Shown: piece by piece, positions 8,122-16,703 of the stretch
Position numbering within the stretch: position 1 is the stretch's first letter
Layout of the letters: every line of letters starts with the position of its first letter
Assembly (NCBI RefSeq): GCF_016836705.1
Contig: NZ_JAFCGY010000001.1
Coordinates: forward strand, 682,001 to 746,000
Direction of reading: 5' to 3'
Origin: Mesorhizobium caraganae
GTDB lineage: Bacteria; Pseudomonadota; Alphaproteobacteria; Rhizobiales; Rhizobiaceae
DNA: 64,000 nucleotides
The notes under the pieces: generated by a model
The model's database searches: none
What the model was told of the DNA's origin: nothing
The model's input: only the letters and a program-made list of their open reading frames with translations
Position numbers and translations under genes: made by a program

Positions 8122-9861
8122 ATGGATCAGATCCGGCGGGCAGTACATCAACCGGCCCAGAAGTCGGCCCAGAAATCGGCAAAGCCGACATTTTCCGAGC
8201 TGTTCACACCCAAGCTGGTGACGGTCTGGCGCGAGGGTTACCGCCTGCCGCAGTTCAAGGCCGACTTCATGGCCGGGCTGACCGTCGCCATCGTGGCACT
8301 GCCGCTGTCGATGGCGATTGCGATCGCGTCGGGAGTGACGCCGGAGCGCGGCCTGTTCACGGCCATCGTCGGCGGCTTCATCATCTCGGCACTCGGCGGC
8401 AGCCGCTTCCAGATCGGTGGCCCGGCCGGCGCCTTCATCGTGCTGGTGGCGGCGACGGTGCAGCGCGAAGGCATTGACGGGCTGCTCTTGGCAACGATGA
8501 TGGCCGGGGTCTTCCTGCTCGCCATCGGCTACCTCAGGCTCGGCACCTACATCAAATTCATCCCCTATCCGGTAACGGTCGGCTTCACCGGCGGCATCGC
8601 CATCATCATCTTCTCCGGCCAGATCGTCGAATTGTTCGGGCTGAGGCTTGCCGGGCCGGAGCCCGGGCCGCTGCTGCCGAAGCTGATGGCGATCGCCAAG
8701 GCGGCCAGCACGATCAACATCTCGGCGACGCTGGTGGCGGTGCTGACCATCGCCACCATCGTCGCGGTGAAGCGCTGGCGGCCCGGCTGGCCGGGCATGC
8801 TGATCGCCGTCGGGCTGGCCTCGCTTGTCGTAGCGCTGCTTTCCCTGCCGGCGGAAACGATCGGCACCCGCTATGGTGGCATTCCGCGCAGCCTGCCGTT
8901 TCCGGCGCTGCCGGCGCTCAGCTTCGACAAGGCGATTGCGGTGCTGCCGGACGCCGTGGCCTTTGCGCTGCTCGGCGCCATCGAATCGCTGCTCTCGGCC
9001 GTGGTCGCCGACGGCATGACCGGGCGGCGGCATCGCTCCAATTGCGAGCTCGTCGCGCAAGGCTTTGCCAACATCGCGTCTGCCCTGTTCGGCGGCATCT
9101 GCGCCACCGGCACCATCGCCCGCACCGCCACCAATGTTCGGGCCGGCGCGCATGGCCCGGTTTCGGGCATGCTGCATTCGCTGTTCCTGTTGGTCTTCAT
9201 GCTGGTGGCCGCACCTTTGGCGAGCTACATCCCGCTTGCCGCCCTTGCCGGGGTGCTGGCGGTGGTGTGCTGGAACATGTTCGAGAAGCAGGCCTTCGTC
9301 ACACTGCTGCGCGCTTCGCGCGGCGATGCGCTGGTGCTGATGGCGACTTTCCTGATCGTCGTCTTCCGCGACCTCACTCAAGGCATCGTCGTCGGCTTCG
9401 CGCTGGGCTCGATCCTGTTCATCGACCGCATGGCCAAGTCGATCGCCGTGGAGGCGGACCTGCCACTGGTGCAGGACGACGTCGCCGACAGCAGCGGCCG
9501 CGCCTACGATGCCAGCGAGGCGAGCGATGCCGACACCGTCGTCTATCGCATCTCCGGTGCCTTCTTCTTCGGCGCCGCCTCGACCGTCGGCACGGTGCTG
9601 GACCGCATCGCCGACCAGCGCAAGAACTTCATCCTCGATTGCTCAGCGGTGCCGCTCTTCGATTCCACCGCAGCCAATGTCATCGAGGGCGCGGCGCACA
9701 AGGCGAAGCGCGCCGGGGTGCGATTCATCATCGCCGGCGCCTCGCCGCAGACGCGTCGCACGCTGATCAGCCACGGCGTCAAGCGGCCGTTGGTGACCTT
9801 TGCCGCTTCGATCCGGGATGCGCGGGCGCAACTGAAAGGGAACCAGAAAAGGCGCGATTGA
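8122..9861 (+). CDS. SulP family anion transporter with STAS domain
   Basis: A 579-residue inner-membrane protein. After a short cytoplasmic N-terminus the SulP core starts (FMAGLTVAIVALPLSMAIAIA) and gives ten or more hydrophobic helices to about residue 430. A STAS domain follows from about residue 470 (VYRISGAFFFGAAST, then ILDCSAVPLFDSTAAN). The family carries sulfate, bicarbonate or dicarboxylates; this sequence alone does not say which. It is downstream of a small XRE regulator, a frequent rhizobial pairing. Confidence 0.92.
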   Translation: MDQIRRAVHQPAQKSAQKSAKPTFSELFTPKLVTVWREGYRLPQFKADFMAGLTVAIVALPLSMAIAIASGVTPERGLFTAIVGGFIISALGGSRFQIGGPAGAFIVLVAATVQREGIDGLLLATMMAGVFLLAIGYLRLGTYIKFIPYPVTVGFTGGIAIIIFSGQIVELFGLRLAGPEPGPLLPKLMAIAKAASTINISATLVAVLTIATIVAVKRWRPGWPGMLIAVGLASLVVALLSLPAETIGTRYGGIPRSLPFPALPALSFDKAIAVLPDAVAFALLGAIESLLSAVVADGMTGRRHRSNCELVAQGFANIASALFGGICATGTIARTATNVRAGAHGPVSGMLHSLFLLVFMLVAAPLASYIPLAALAGVLAVVCWNMFEKQAFVTLLRASRGDALVLMATFLIVVFRDLTQGIVVGFALGSILFIDRMAKSIAVEADLPLVQDDVADSSGRAYDASEASDADTVVYRISGAFFFGAASTVGTVLDRIADQRKNFILDCSAVPLFDSTAANVIEGAAHKAKRAGVRFIIAGASPQTRRTLISHGVKRPLVTFAASIRDARAQLKGNQKRRD

Positions 9862-9956
9862 CATTCGCAGGACCCGACGCGGCGCATTCCGGACTCGCCG
9901 GAGGGTTTGATCGGGTATACCCTTCCCGATCATCGTGTCTGCCGAGGGAGAGCCAG

Positions 9957-10868
9957 ATGCGTGAATTGATTGGAAGCGTGCTCATCTATTTGGGTGCACT
10001 CGCTACCGCCCAAGGCGGTCCGCTTCACGATGCGGCCAAGAGCGGCGACCTGGCTGCCATCGCGGCCGCCCTCGATGCAGGAGCGGACATTGAGGAGCCG
10101 GAAAAGGGCGCCACGCCGCTCTTCCTGGCAGTGCGTAGCGGCCATCCCGAAGCGGCAGAACTGCTAATCGAGCGCGGGGCCGATGTGAGCAAGGAGTCGA
10201 CACTCGGCCTGCCGCTCACCGTTGCCGTCCTGAAGAACTCCGTCGACCTCATGCGACTGTTGTTGGCGCATGGTGCTGACCCTAACGCTGCGGCGAGGGG
10301 CGAGACCATGTTGCACTTCGCGATCGAGAACGGCTGTCTCGATTGCGTCAAGGTGCTCGTTGAAGCCGGCGCGGACGTCAACGCCGTCTGGATCCGGGGT
10401 GACCCCGCCCGTCTACCGGGTATTATCACGCCCTACCATCTTGCAAAGAACGAGGACCATGCCGACATCGCCGTGTACCTCAAGGCTCATGGCGTCGTCA
10501 TTCTGAAGCCCGAGCCGATTTCCACGAAGCTGGCAAAGGCTGACCCGGCAAAGGGCGCGGTGTTCTTTGCCGCCAACTGCGCTCCCTGTCATGTCAAGCG
10601 TGAACAGGATGTATCCACCATCGGGCCGAATTTGTGGAAAATTGTCGGACGCGACAAGGCGTCGACAAAGTTCGACCGCTACTCCCAGACCCTGATGGCC
10701 TGGGAGGGTGCCTGGACCTACGAGGATCTCAACATTTTTCTCGCCGGCCCCACACTGACAACGCCGGGCGTGAACATGGATGTCCGCGGCGCGCCCGATG
10801 AAGCGGATCGGCTGAACGTGATCGCCTATCTGCGGACGCTCGCCGACTCGCCGGTTCCGTTGCCTTGA
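9957..10868 (+). CDS. secreted ankyrin-repeat / cytochrome c fusion protein
   Basis: A 303-residue protein with a hydrophobic N-terminal segment (possible signal peptide or anchor), about four ankyrin repeats over residues 22-180 (typical pieces: DAGADIEEPEKGATPLFLAV and LLAHGADPNAAARGETMLHF), and a class I cytochrome c domain from about 195. The haem site is CAPCH at 208-212 and the probable axial methionine is M274 in PGVNMDVRG. Covalent haem attachment places the domain in the periplasm. A good ribosome site (GAGGGAGAG) precedes the ATG. It would be a single-haem electron carrier tethered to a protein-binding scaffold; no oxidase or dehydrogenase is adjacent. Confidence 0.88.
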   Translation: MRELIGSVLIYLGALATAQGGPLHDAAKSGDLAAIAAALDAGADIEEPEKGATPLFLAVRSGHPEAAELLIERGADVSKESTLGLPLTVAVLKNSVDLMRLLLAHGADPNAAARGETMLHFAIENGCLDCVKVLVEAGADVNAVWIRGDPARLPGIITPYHLAKNEDHADIAVYLKAHGVVILKPEPISTKLAKADPAKGAVFFAANCAPCHVKREQDVSTIGPNLWKIVGRDKASTKFDRYSQTLMAWEGAWTYEDLNIFLAGPTLTTPGVNMDVRGAPDEADRLNVIAYLRTLADSPVPLP

Positions 10869-10909
10869 GCAGCATGGCACTTTTGGTGGAGAGGCGCCGT
10901 TCGTAACTC

Positions 10910-11767
10910 TCACTCGAGGCTCAGCGCCGCGACCTCGCCCTCATTCATCCGCGGCACGAAGATCCTTTCGCCATCGGTGCCGATATCGGCGCTGCCCGGT
11001 TTGAACTGCGCCACAACCTGCGGGGCGCCGCCATCCTTGTAGCGATAGAGCGTGCCGGTCATGTAGGCGGTAGCGTAGATGCTGTCGCCGATGGCGATGA
11101 CGCCGTCGAGGTCGGCAAAGTGTTGTGCGCCCGGCAACGGTGAAACCGTCTTGCTGGCGAGATCGACCGACAGCAGACCGCCGGGTTCTGCGGTGCTGAA
11201 ATCGGCCTTGATGCCCTTGCCCCAGGACGCCACGATCAGCCGATCGCCATCGGCAAAGACACCGTTGGGCGACGCCAGCATCGCGTCCTTGACGAACAGC
11301 TCGGGCTTATCGCCGTCGACGCGGTAGATGGCGTCGGCCAGCATATCGGTGACATAGATTTTGCCCGACCTGTCCGATGTCACGTCGTTGAGGAAGACGG
11401 CGCCATGCACATCGATGGTCGAGACGAGCTTGCCACTGGCGAGATCGACGACGCGCACCTTGGTTATGTCGGCGACGTAGAGCTTGCCGCCGGAGATCGC
11501 CGAGCCCTTCGGCGCATCCATGCCGTCGGTCCAGTGGTGCGTTATCGTCTTGCCGTCCGGCGACAGCACCGAGAGATAGCCGTTGCCGTCGGCCTCGCCG
11601 GGATTGCCGACGATGTTGGAGACGATGATGCGATTGTTGGCGGCGTCGAACAGCGCCGATTCCGGCTGCTGGAACCCGGAAGCGCGCCAGACTTCGCCGG
11701 CCTGGGCGACCGGTGCAAGCGCGATGCCGAAGGCGGCGAAACAAATCGAGGTGATGAAGGTTTTCAT
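10910..11767 (-). CDS. exported SMP-30/gluconolactonase-like beta-propeller protein
   Basis: A 285-residue protein with a signal peptide (MKTFITSICFAAFGIALAPV, cleaved after AQA) and repeating propeller blades, such as SALFDAANNRIIVSNIVGNP and VTSDRSGKIYVTDML. This is the SMP-30/strictosidine-synthase-like fold; exported members are lactonases or simple ligand-binding propellers. It is divergent from an XRE regulator gene with palindromic sites between them, so it is probably that regulator's target. Confidence 0.8.
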   Translation of the reverse strand: MKTFITSICFAAFGIALAPVAQAGEVWRASGFQQPESALFDAANNRIIVSNIVGNPGEADGNGYLSVLSPDGKTITHHWTDGMDAPKGSAISGGKLYVADITKVRVVDLASGKLVSTIDVHGAVFLNDVTSDRSGKIYVTDMLADAIYRVDGDKPELFVKDAMLASPNGVFADGDRLIVASWGKGIKADFSTAEPGGLLSVDLASKTVSPLPGAQHFADLDGVIAIGDSIYATAYMTGTLYRYKDGGAPQVVAQFKPGSADIGTDGERIFVPRMNEGEVAALSLE

Positions 11768-11805
11768 GGCCAGGTCTCCTGTGATGACGAGCGGAGAGCT
11801 AGAGT

Positions 11806-11856
11806 TTTCGATACTTTCCGGGAAGACAGATTGCCGCTAGTATCGAAACCCGATAC
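11806..11856. promoter_or_regulatory. palindromic operator cluster between divergent genes
   Basis: TTTCGATACT (11806-11815) is the exact reverse complement of AGTATCGAAA (11839-11848). The right copy is also half of a second dyad, GTATCG (11840-11845) and CGATAC (11851-11856), separated by 5 bp. Three CGATAC-type half sites in 50 bp lie between the divergent propeller and XRE genes, close to the start of the latter, and form a credible operator for that regulator. Confidence 0.65.
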
Positions 11857-11882
11857 CAAATGGCGCAAAAGAGGTGCATTCC

Positions 11883-12683
11883 ATGAACGGCCTGATCTTC
11901 GAGGCGCTGAAGCGGACGCTGAAGGCCAAGGGCGTCACCTATCGCGACCTTGCCGAGCGGATGGGCGTTTCCGAGCCGACGGTGAAGCGCATTTTTCACG
12001 AGCGCAATTGCAAGCTCGACCGGCTGGTCGAGATTTGCGCTGCCGCCGGCGTCGAGCTGGAGAACGTGCTCGGTTCGATGAACAGGGGACCGGGACCGGT
12101 CAACCGCATCGCACCGGAGATCGAGCGCAAGCTCGCGGGACGTCCGGAGCTGCTGTTCATCTTCGTCATGCTGTCGGAGAAATTCACGCCGGAAGGCGTC
12201 ATGCGCTCGCAAGGCCTGAGCGAAGCCTCGATGTTTCTCTATCTGCGCGATCTCGAAGCGCTCGGGCTGATTGCGCTGGGCAGCGGGCTGTCGGCACGGC
12301 TGCTGGTCGACACGCCGATCCAGTGGAATTTCGAAGGGCCGCTCAGGCCACTGTTCGAGATGACCAACAAGAATTTCATCGGCTGGGCGATCACCCATCT
12401 GGAGCGGGAAGCGACCTTCGTCTCGTTCTCGCGGCGGATGCGGCCGGAGACCGCGGAGATGGTGAAGCGCGAGGCCGAGGAACTGGCCGATCGCGTCAAG
12501 CTGCTCGCCCATCACGACCAGCACACGACGCCGGAAGACGGGCTGACCGGCTACAAATGGACGTTTGCTTTCGGTGCGACGCCGTTTCCGGCGATCATGC
12601 CGATCGGCCCGCACCCCAGGGATGCCGGAGCGTTCGACCGGCCCGCCGCTCTTGCAAAGGGACGCCGTCCTTTGCCGGCCTGA
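11883..12683 (+). CDS. XRE family regulator with C-terminal effector-like domain
   Basis: A 266-residue protein. Residues 1-65 are a lambda-repressor-type HTH (TYRDLAERMGVSEPTVKRIF). The remaining 200 residues include a second region that reads like a winged-helix (VMRSQGLSEASMFLYLRDLEALGLIALGSG) and a long helical tail that I do not recognise. The ATG at 11883 has an AGAGG ribosome site; the in-frame GTG at 11874 overlaps that site. It probably controls the divergent propeller gene and itself through the adjacent CGATAC dyads. Confidence 0.8.
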   Translation: MNGLIFEALKRTLKAKGVTYRDLAERMGVSEPTVKRIFHERNCKLDRLVEICAAAGVELENVLGSMNRGPGPVNRIAPEIERKLAGRPELLFIFVMLSEKFTPEGVMRSQGLSEASMFLYLRDLEALGLIALGSGLSARLLVDTPIQWNFEGPLRPLFEMTNKNFIGWAITHLEREATFVSFSRRMRPETAEMVKREAEELADRVKLLAHHDQHTTPEDGLTGYKWTFAFGATPFPAIMPIGPHPRDAGAFDRPAALAKGRRPLPA

Positions 12684-12872
12684 CACGGCCAAGCCACCGC
12701 CTGTACTGCGTCGGTTTTCAACATGATCTTTTGTCTGGACGTTTTTGCTCTTTGCCGCCGCATTTCAAAAATGAAACCACATTCATGATAGAGTTCGCGC
12801 ACTGATTTGCCAGACTGTAGAGGTCGGGTTTGCCGAATGCGTGACACGTCCCCGTGAAATCGAAGTGATCCT

Positions 12873-14249
12873 ATGCCGACCGCGCCAACACTTGAACTTC
12901 GCCGCTATTCGCGCCTGAAAAATTTGCGGGCGCGCGCAGAACGCCAGGGTGCTGCATTGCAGTTCTGGGCGCGTACGGCATCGCTCGCCGTGATCTTCTG
13001 CTTCTTTTCATTGATCAGCCGCTGGGATGCCTCGCTTCTCTTCGTGCTGGCGGGCCTGTTGCTGTTCCAGCTCGTCGGCCTGATCCAGTTTCGCTTTGCG
13101 CGCCGTCGCACGGCGCGATGGTGGATCGGTTACCTCGTCGGTACGCTGGACATCATTCTGTTGACCGTTCTGCTGGTAGCACCCAACCCGTTTTCCCAGG
13201 AGGTCGCGCCGGCCGCGATGCAACTGCGCGAGGGCAGTTTCAAATTCCTACTGATTTTCGTATGCCTTGGCGCGCTGACCCTTTCGACACGATTGGCGCT
13301 CTATCTCGGCGCGCTCGCGGCCTTGACGTGGGCCATCGGCGTGGGATGGGTGATTCTTCGTCCGGGAACCGTCATTCCGACGACGAACCTCTATTCGATG
13401 CCGGTCACAGAGCGACTGAACCTCTATCTCAACCCCAATTTCGTCGATACATTCGCGCAGGCGACCAACGTGTTGGTCGTGCTGATTATCGGCGCAATCA
13501 TGGCGCTGGTCGTCTCTCGTTCCCGACATCTGTCGGAAGACTATGTCAAGGCAGAGCGCGCGCGCGCCAATCTCGCCCGGCATTTTTCGCCCAATGTCGT
13601 GGACCAGCTCGCCACGGATGACGAGCCCTTCGGCCCGGTCCGCCGGCAGGATATCGCGGTGCTGTTCGCCGACATCGTCGGCTTCACACACTATTCCGAG
13701 GATCATCCGGCCGAAGCAGTGTTCGAACTTCTGCGTCAGTTCCACCGTCGCATGGAGCAGGTCGTTTTCGACCACCATGGCACCGTCGATAACTATATCG
13801 GCGATTGCATCATGGCGACATTCGGGGTTCCGCAAGCCAGCCATGACGATGCGACTCGGGCCATCCAGTGCGCTGAAGCGATGATCGCCGCTCTCGAAGA
13901 CTGGAATGTGCAGCGGGTGTCCAGGGGATACCCGCCGCTGGACGTTCGGATCGGTGCACAATATGGCGCTGTCGTCATCGGCGCGGTCGGCAGCGAGCGC
14001 AATCTGTCCTTCGCGGTGGTGGGCGACACCGTCAACGTCGCCAGCCGTCTGCAGTCGCTCTGCCGTGAGCTTCAGGCGAATATTTGCTTTGGGTCACGAC
14101 TGATTGAGGCCGCGAAGGCGGAATCGCCCACGACACAGTTGAATGCGCGCGATCATGGTCCGGTGAGCATCCGCGGCCGGGACGAACCGGTCCATGTCTG
14201 GGTCGAACACAGAGCCGAAAACCAGGGCGCTATTGCGGTTTCGGCGTGA
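12873..14249 (+). CDS. membrane-bound class III adenylate/guanylate cyclase
   Basis: A 458-residue protein. Residues 1-215 hold about six hydrophobic helices, a membrane sensor or anchor. The catalytic domain follows: VLFADIVGFTHYS contains a metal-binding aspartate, GDCIMATFG the second aspartate, and VVGDTVNVASRLQSL the transition-state region. These match active class III cyclases, most likely making cAMP in rhizobia, which carry many paralogues. It stands alone between unrelated genes; the 189-bp gap upstream shows no clear site. Confidence 0.9.
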   Translation: MPTAPTLELRRYSRLKNLRARAERQGAALQFWARTASLAVIFCFFSLISRWDASLLFVLAGLLLFQLVGLIQFRFARRRTARWWIGYLVGTLDIILLTVLLVAPNPFSQEVAPAAMQLREGSFKFLLIFVCLGALTLSTRLALYLGALAALTWAIGVGWVILRPGTVIPTTNLYSMPVTERLNLYLNPNFVDTFAQATNVLVVLIIGAIMALVVSRSRHLSEDYVKAERARANLARHFSPNVVDQLATDDEPFGPVRRQDIAVLFADIVGFTHYSEDHPAEAVFELLRQFHRRMEQVVFDHHGTVDNYIGDCIMATFGVPQASHDDATRAIQCAEAMIAALEDWNVQRVSRGYPPLDVRIGAQYGAVVIGAVGSERNLSFAVVGDTVNVASRLQSLCRELQANICFGSRLIEAAKAESPTTQLNARDHGPVSIRGRDEPVHVWVEHRAENQGAIAVSA

Positions 14250-14321
14250 TACAGGCCGCCCTGGGAAACGCCTGCACCTCGGCCGGACAGAGGAACATGT
14301 CCTGACCCCGGCCGAAAGCCA

Positions 14322-15149
14322 TCACGTGTCTGAGGCGATTGCGGCTGCCTTCGCGGCTGCGACGTCTGTGCCTGCGTTGTCCTCCCAGACCATCTCCCGA
14401 TAGTCGAAACCGTATTCGAGCGTCGGCTTGACGATGCGGAAGAAGGGCGAGAGGTCGAAGTCGCGCGGCGTGTAGAGCGAGTGGTGGCGGATGTGCAGGA
14501 TTTCCCGGCGTGAATAATTCGACTGCGCCGAGGCGCGGCCGGGCGCGCGGGTGATCTCGGGCAGGATCGGATAGCGAATCTCGCCATACGCCTCGGCGAT
14601 CAGCGTCGAGCAGATGGCGCGCGTCGGATCGCCGGAGCCGAAAGCCAGCATGCGGCGGCGCCAGCGCACCGGAACCGGCGGCGTCGGCAGGAAATAGCGC
14701 AGCATGTCGAAGATGTTCTTGAGGTCGTATTTCAAGCCGAGCTTGCCGATCATGAAGGCGACGACCGTGTCGCGGTCTTCCGGGGTCAGGCCGCTCGCGC
14801 GGCAGATGCGGGTGTTGTAGGTGCGGTAGCGGGACAGCGGCACGGCGACACAGCCTTCGCCGAGCGTGACTTCGATCAGCCGACGCCGTTCCGATCCGTC
14901 CTCCGGTTCGGACAAGGCATCGCCGACATAGAAGGCGGCGTGCGACCAGGTCGACTGTGTCAGGTATTTGATCGCCGCCGAGATCTTCTGGTTGCCCTCG
15001 ATGAGCAGGATGTCGCCGGGCTCGAGCGTGCGCCGCAACGTCTCGGCGTCGGACGGCGTGTAGGGCTCATAGCCCGAGGATTCTTCCTGCAGCCGGCCGG
15101 CAAGCCAGCGGCCAAGTCGGTCGAGAAGCGTGTCGCCGGGCGCGGTCAT
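14322..15149 (-). CDS. YiiX/YebB-like NlpC/P60-superfamily cysteine hydrolase
   Basis: A 275-residue protein with the permuted NlpC/P60 (YiiX/LRAT-like) pattern: a basic/acidic lead (LRRTLEPGDILLIEG), then the catalytic histidine in YLTQSTWSHAAFYVG, and a C-terminal cysteine in AICSTLIAEAYG. No signal peptide is visible. Family members act on acyl or peptide bonds; the substrate here is unknown. It lies next to the CHAD gene on the same strand, 47 bp downstream of nothing that overlaps, so an operon is not certain. Confidence 0.7.
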   Translation of the reverse strand: MTAPGDTLLDRLGRWLAGRLQEESSGYEPYTPSDAETLRRTLEPGDILLIEGNQKISAAIKYLTQSTWSHAAFYVGDALSEPEDGSERRRLIEVTLGEGCVAVPLSRYRTYNTRICRASGLTPEDRDTVVAFMIGKLGLKYDLKNIFDMLRYFLPTPPVPVRWRRRMLAFGSGDPTRAICSTLIAEAYGEIRYPILPEITRAPGRASAQSNYSRREILHIRHHSLYTPRDFDLSPFFRIVKPTLEYGFDYREMVWEDNAGTDVAAAKAAAIASDT

Positions 15150-15196
15150 CGTAGAGCGTGACTAGCACGGGCCGACCGGCAAGGGCCAGCGCGCCG

Positions 15197-16141
15197 TCAA
15201 CCGACCGGAACGCCCGTCTCTTCCTGGGGCGCTGGGCCGGCGAGGTCGTCGCGCGCATTGCGGGCAAGTTTCTTTGTCGAGCGCTTGGGGTTGTCGCCGA
15301 ACAGGTCGGCGGCCCCGGCGAGACAGGCCTTCTTCAGGCTCTTTTCCGAGCGCTTCAAAAGCTTGCCCAGAAGCTTGGTGTTCTGGGCATCGCCGAGAGG
15401 TTCGTCGTCGGCTTCGAGCAGGGCGCGCATGACGAAGACATCGTGCAGTTCGCCGAGCTTTTCGCCCAGTTCGTCGACCGCCTTGCGCCGCACCTTAATC
15501 GGCGTTGGCCACAGCCGGCCGAGCAGCGACAAATGCATCGAGTGGGTCTTTGCCGCCTTGCGCAGGTCGTGGAAATCCTCGGCCTCGCCGCGCGATCCCG
15601 CCCTGTCCAGCGCCTTCCTGGCGCGGCGCAAGGTCTTGCGGGCGCCGTCGGCGAGCACGTCGGCGGCGTGTTCGGGCAAATCCGGGAGCAGCAGCCGCTC
15701 TATCCGGACCAGGCCTTCCTCGCAGGCGGCGGTCGCAGCACCTATGGCGGCGTCGAGGCCGGCGCCGGCATGCATTTCATGCTGGCGGGCAATAAGCCGA
15801 TCGCGCACGCTGTCGATGCCGCCGCCGGCAACATGCTCCGGAAAGGCGGCCGCCAGCCGGTCGATGGTCTCGACCAGGGCGGTTGCTTCACGCGGACCCG
15901 CCAGCAGGGCCGCCACCTGGCGGTAGCACTGGTTTTCAGTTTGGCAAAACGTTTCGTTACCGGAATGGACTAGGCGCAGCAAGGCGCGCGCGCTCTTCAG
16001 CCGCTTGCGGCATTTGTGTAGCGCCGGCTCCGGCCGTTCGTGCGCCGCGGCCAGATGCGCAAGCGCCTTGCCGATTTCCTCGCCAAGGATGCGTCTGACC
16101 TCGCCGGTCAGCGGCAGGCGCGGATCGATGCGAAAACTCAT
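15197..16141 (-). CDS. CHAD domain protein
   Basis: A 314-residue, all-helical protein with CHAD hallmarks: conserved histidines in basic helices, HKCRKRLKSARALLRLV near the N-terminus and FHDLRKAAKTHSMHL later. CHAD domains bind polyphosphate. The ATG at 16141 overlaps the stop of the CYTH gene by 4 bp (ATGA), so the two are translationally coupled. Together they form in two chains what many bacteria have as one CYTH-CHAD protein. The longer frame to 16222 lies inside the CYTH gene and is rejected. Confidence 0.85.
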   Translation of the reverse strand: MSFRIDPRLPLTGEVRRILGEEIGKALAHLAAAHERPEPALHKCRKRLKSARALLRLVHSGNETFCQTENQCYRQVAALLAGPREATALVETIDRLAAAFPEHVAGGGIDSVRDRLIARQHEMHAGAGLDAAIGAATAACEEGLVRIERLLLPDLPEHAADVLADGARKTLRRARKALDRAGSRGEAEDFHDLRKAAKTHSMHLSLLGRLWPTPIKVRRKAVDELGEKLGELHDVFVMRALLEADDEPLGDAQNTKLLGKLLKRSEKSLKKACLAGAADLFGDNPKRSTKKLARNARDDLAGPAPQEETGVPVG

Positions 16142-16611
16142 GCGGCGATCTCCGGAATCCCCCCAAGGGCGAGCGACGCGTTGTAAAACCTTTGCTCGCC
16201 GGTCACTTCGCGGCCGAGCCAATCAGGCAGCATTTCGTCAGGTACATCCTCCGGCGTCTCGAGTTCGGCCACCACCAGGCCGGCAAGAATTCCGCCGAAA
16301 ACATCGACTTCGTAGAGATAGCCGCGATGCCTAACATGGTGGCGTGTCTTCTCGATGACATGTCCGATGGCGAAGGCCAGCATCTCCTCGGCATCGGCCA
16401 GCGGGATCGGATACTCAAACTCGTCGCGCTCGCGGGCGCGGCTGCCGAATTTGAGCGTCAGTTTCGCCGAGCTACCGTCGCTGATGCGCACGCGCACGGT
16501 GCGGCCAGGGGCTGCGGCAAGGTAGAACTGGCGAATGCGGATATCCGCCTCGGCCAGATCACGCCAGTCGGCGCTGGAGACCAGGAACTTGCGTTCGACT
16601 TCCTTGCCCAT
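16138..16611 (-). CDS. CYTH domain protein (inorganic triphosphatase family)
   Basis: A 157-residue CYTH protein with the defining ExExK-type start, MGKEVERKFLV. Further charged tunnel strands (RTVRVRISDG, AKLTLKFG, YLYEVDVFGG) follow in family order. CYTH enzymes hydrolyse inorganic triphosphate or bind other triphosphates with Mg2+; bacterial members paired with CHAD are usually linked to polyphosphate handling. The ATG at 16611 starts exactly at the domain; the 15 extra residues of a longer frame are not family-like. Confidence 0.88.
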   Translation of the reverse strand: MGKEVERKFLVSSADWRDLAEADIRIRQFYLAAAPGRTVRVRISDGSSAKLTLKFGSRARERDEFEYPIPLADAEEMLAFAIGHVIEKTRHHVRHRGYLYEVDVFGGILAGLVVAELETPEDVPDEMLPDWLGREVTGEQRFYNASLALGGIPEIAA

Positions 16612-16669
16612 GGCCGCGCACTTAAGCGTCTGCGGCTCGACATGGCAAGCCGGCACAGAGAATCAATTT

Positions 16670-16697
16670 GACTTTAATCAATCGATTGATTAAAGTC
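16670..16697. promoter_or_regulatory. perfect 28-bp palindromic operator of the CecR-like regulator
   Basis: The 28 bases from 16670 to 16697 read identically on both strands; the centre is AATCAATCGATTGATT. The site ends 6 bp before the ATG of the TetR/CecR-type gene, so it overlaps the likely promoter or leader. TetR proteins bind such dyads as dimers, and autorepression of the whole efflux operon is the natural inference. It sits between the divergent CYTH and CecR genes. Confidence 0.85.
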
Positions 16698-16703
16698 ACT
16701 GAC

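Noticed and set aside
7702..9381. A 559-codon open frame antisense to the SulP gene
   Set aside because: Its product is rich in Gln, Arg, Asp and His with no family pattern, typical of the antisense frame in GC-rich DNA. The plus-strand SulP gene is unmistakable.
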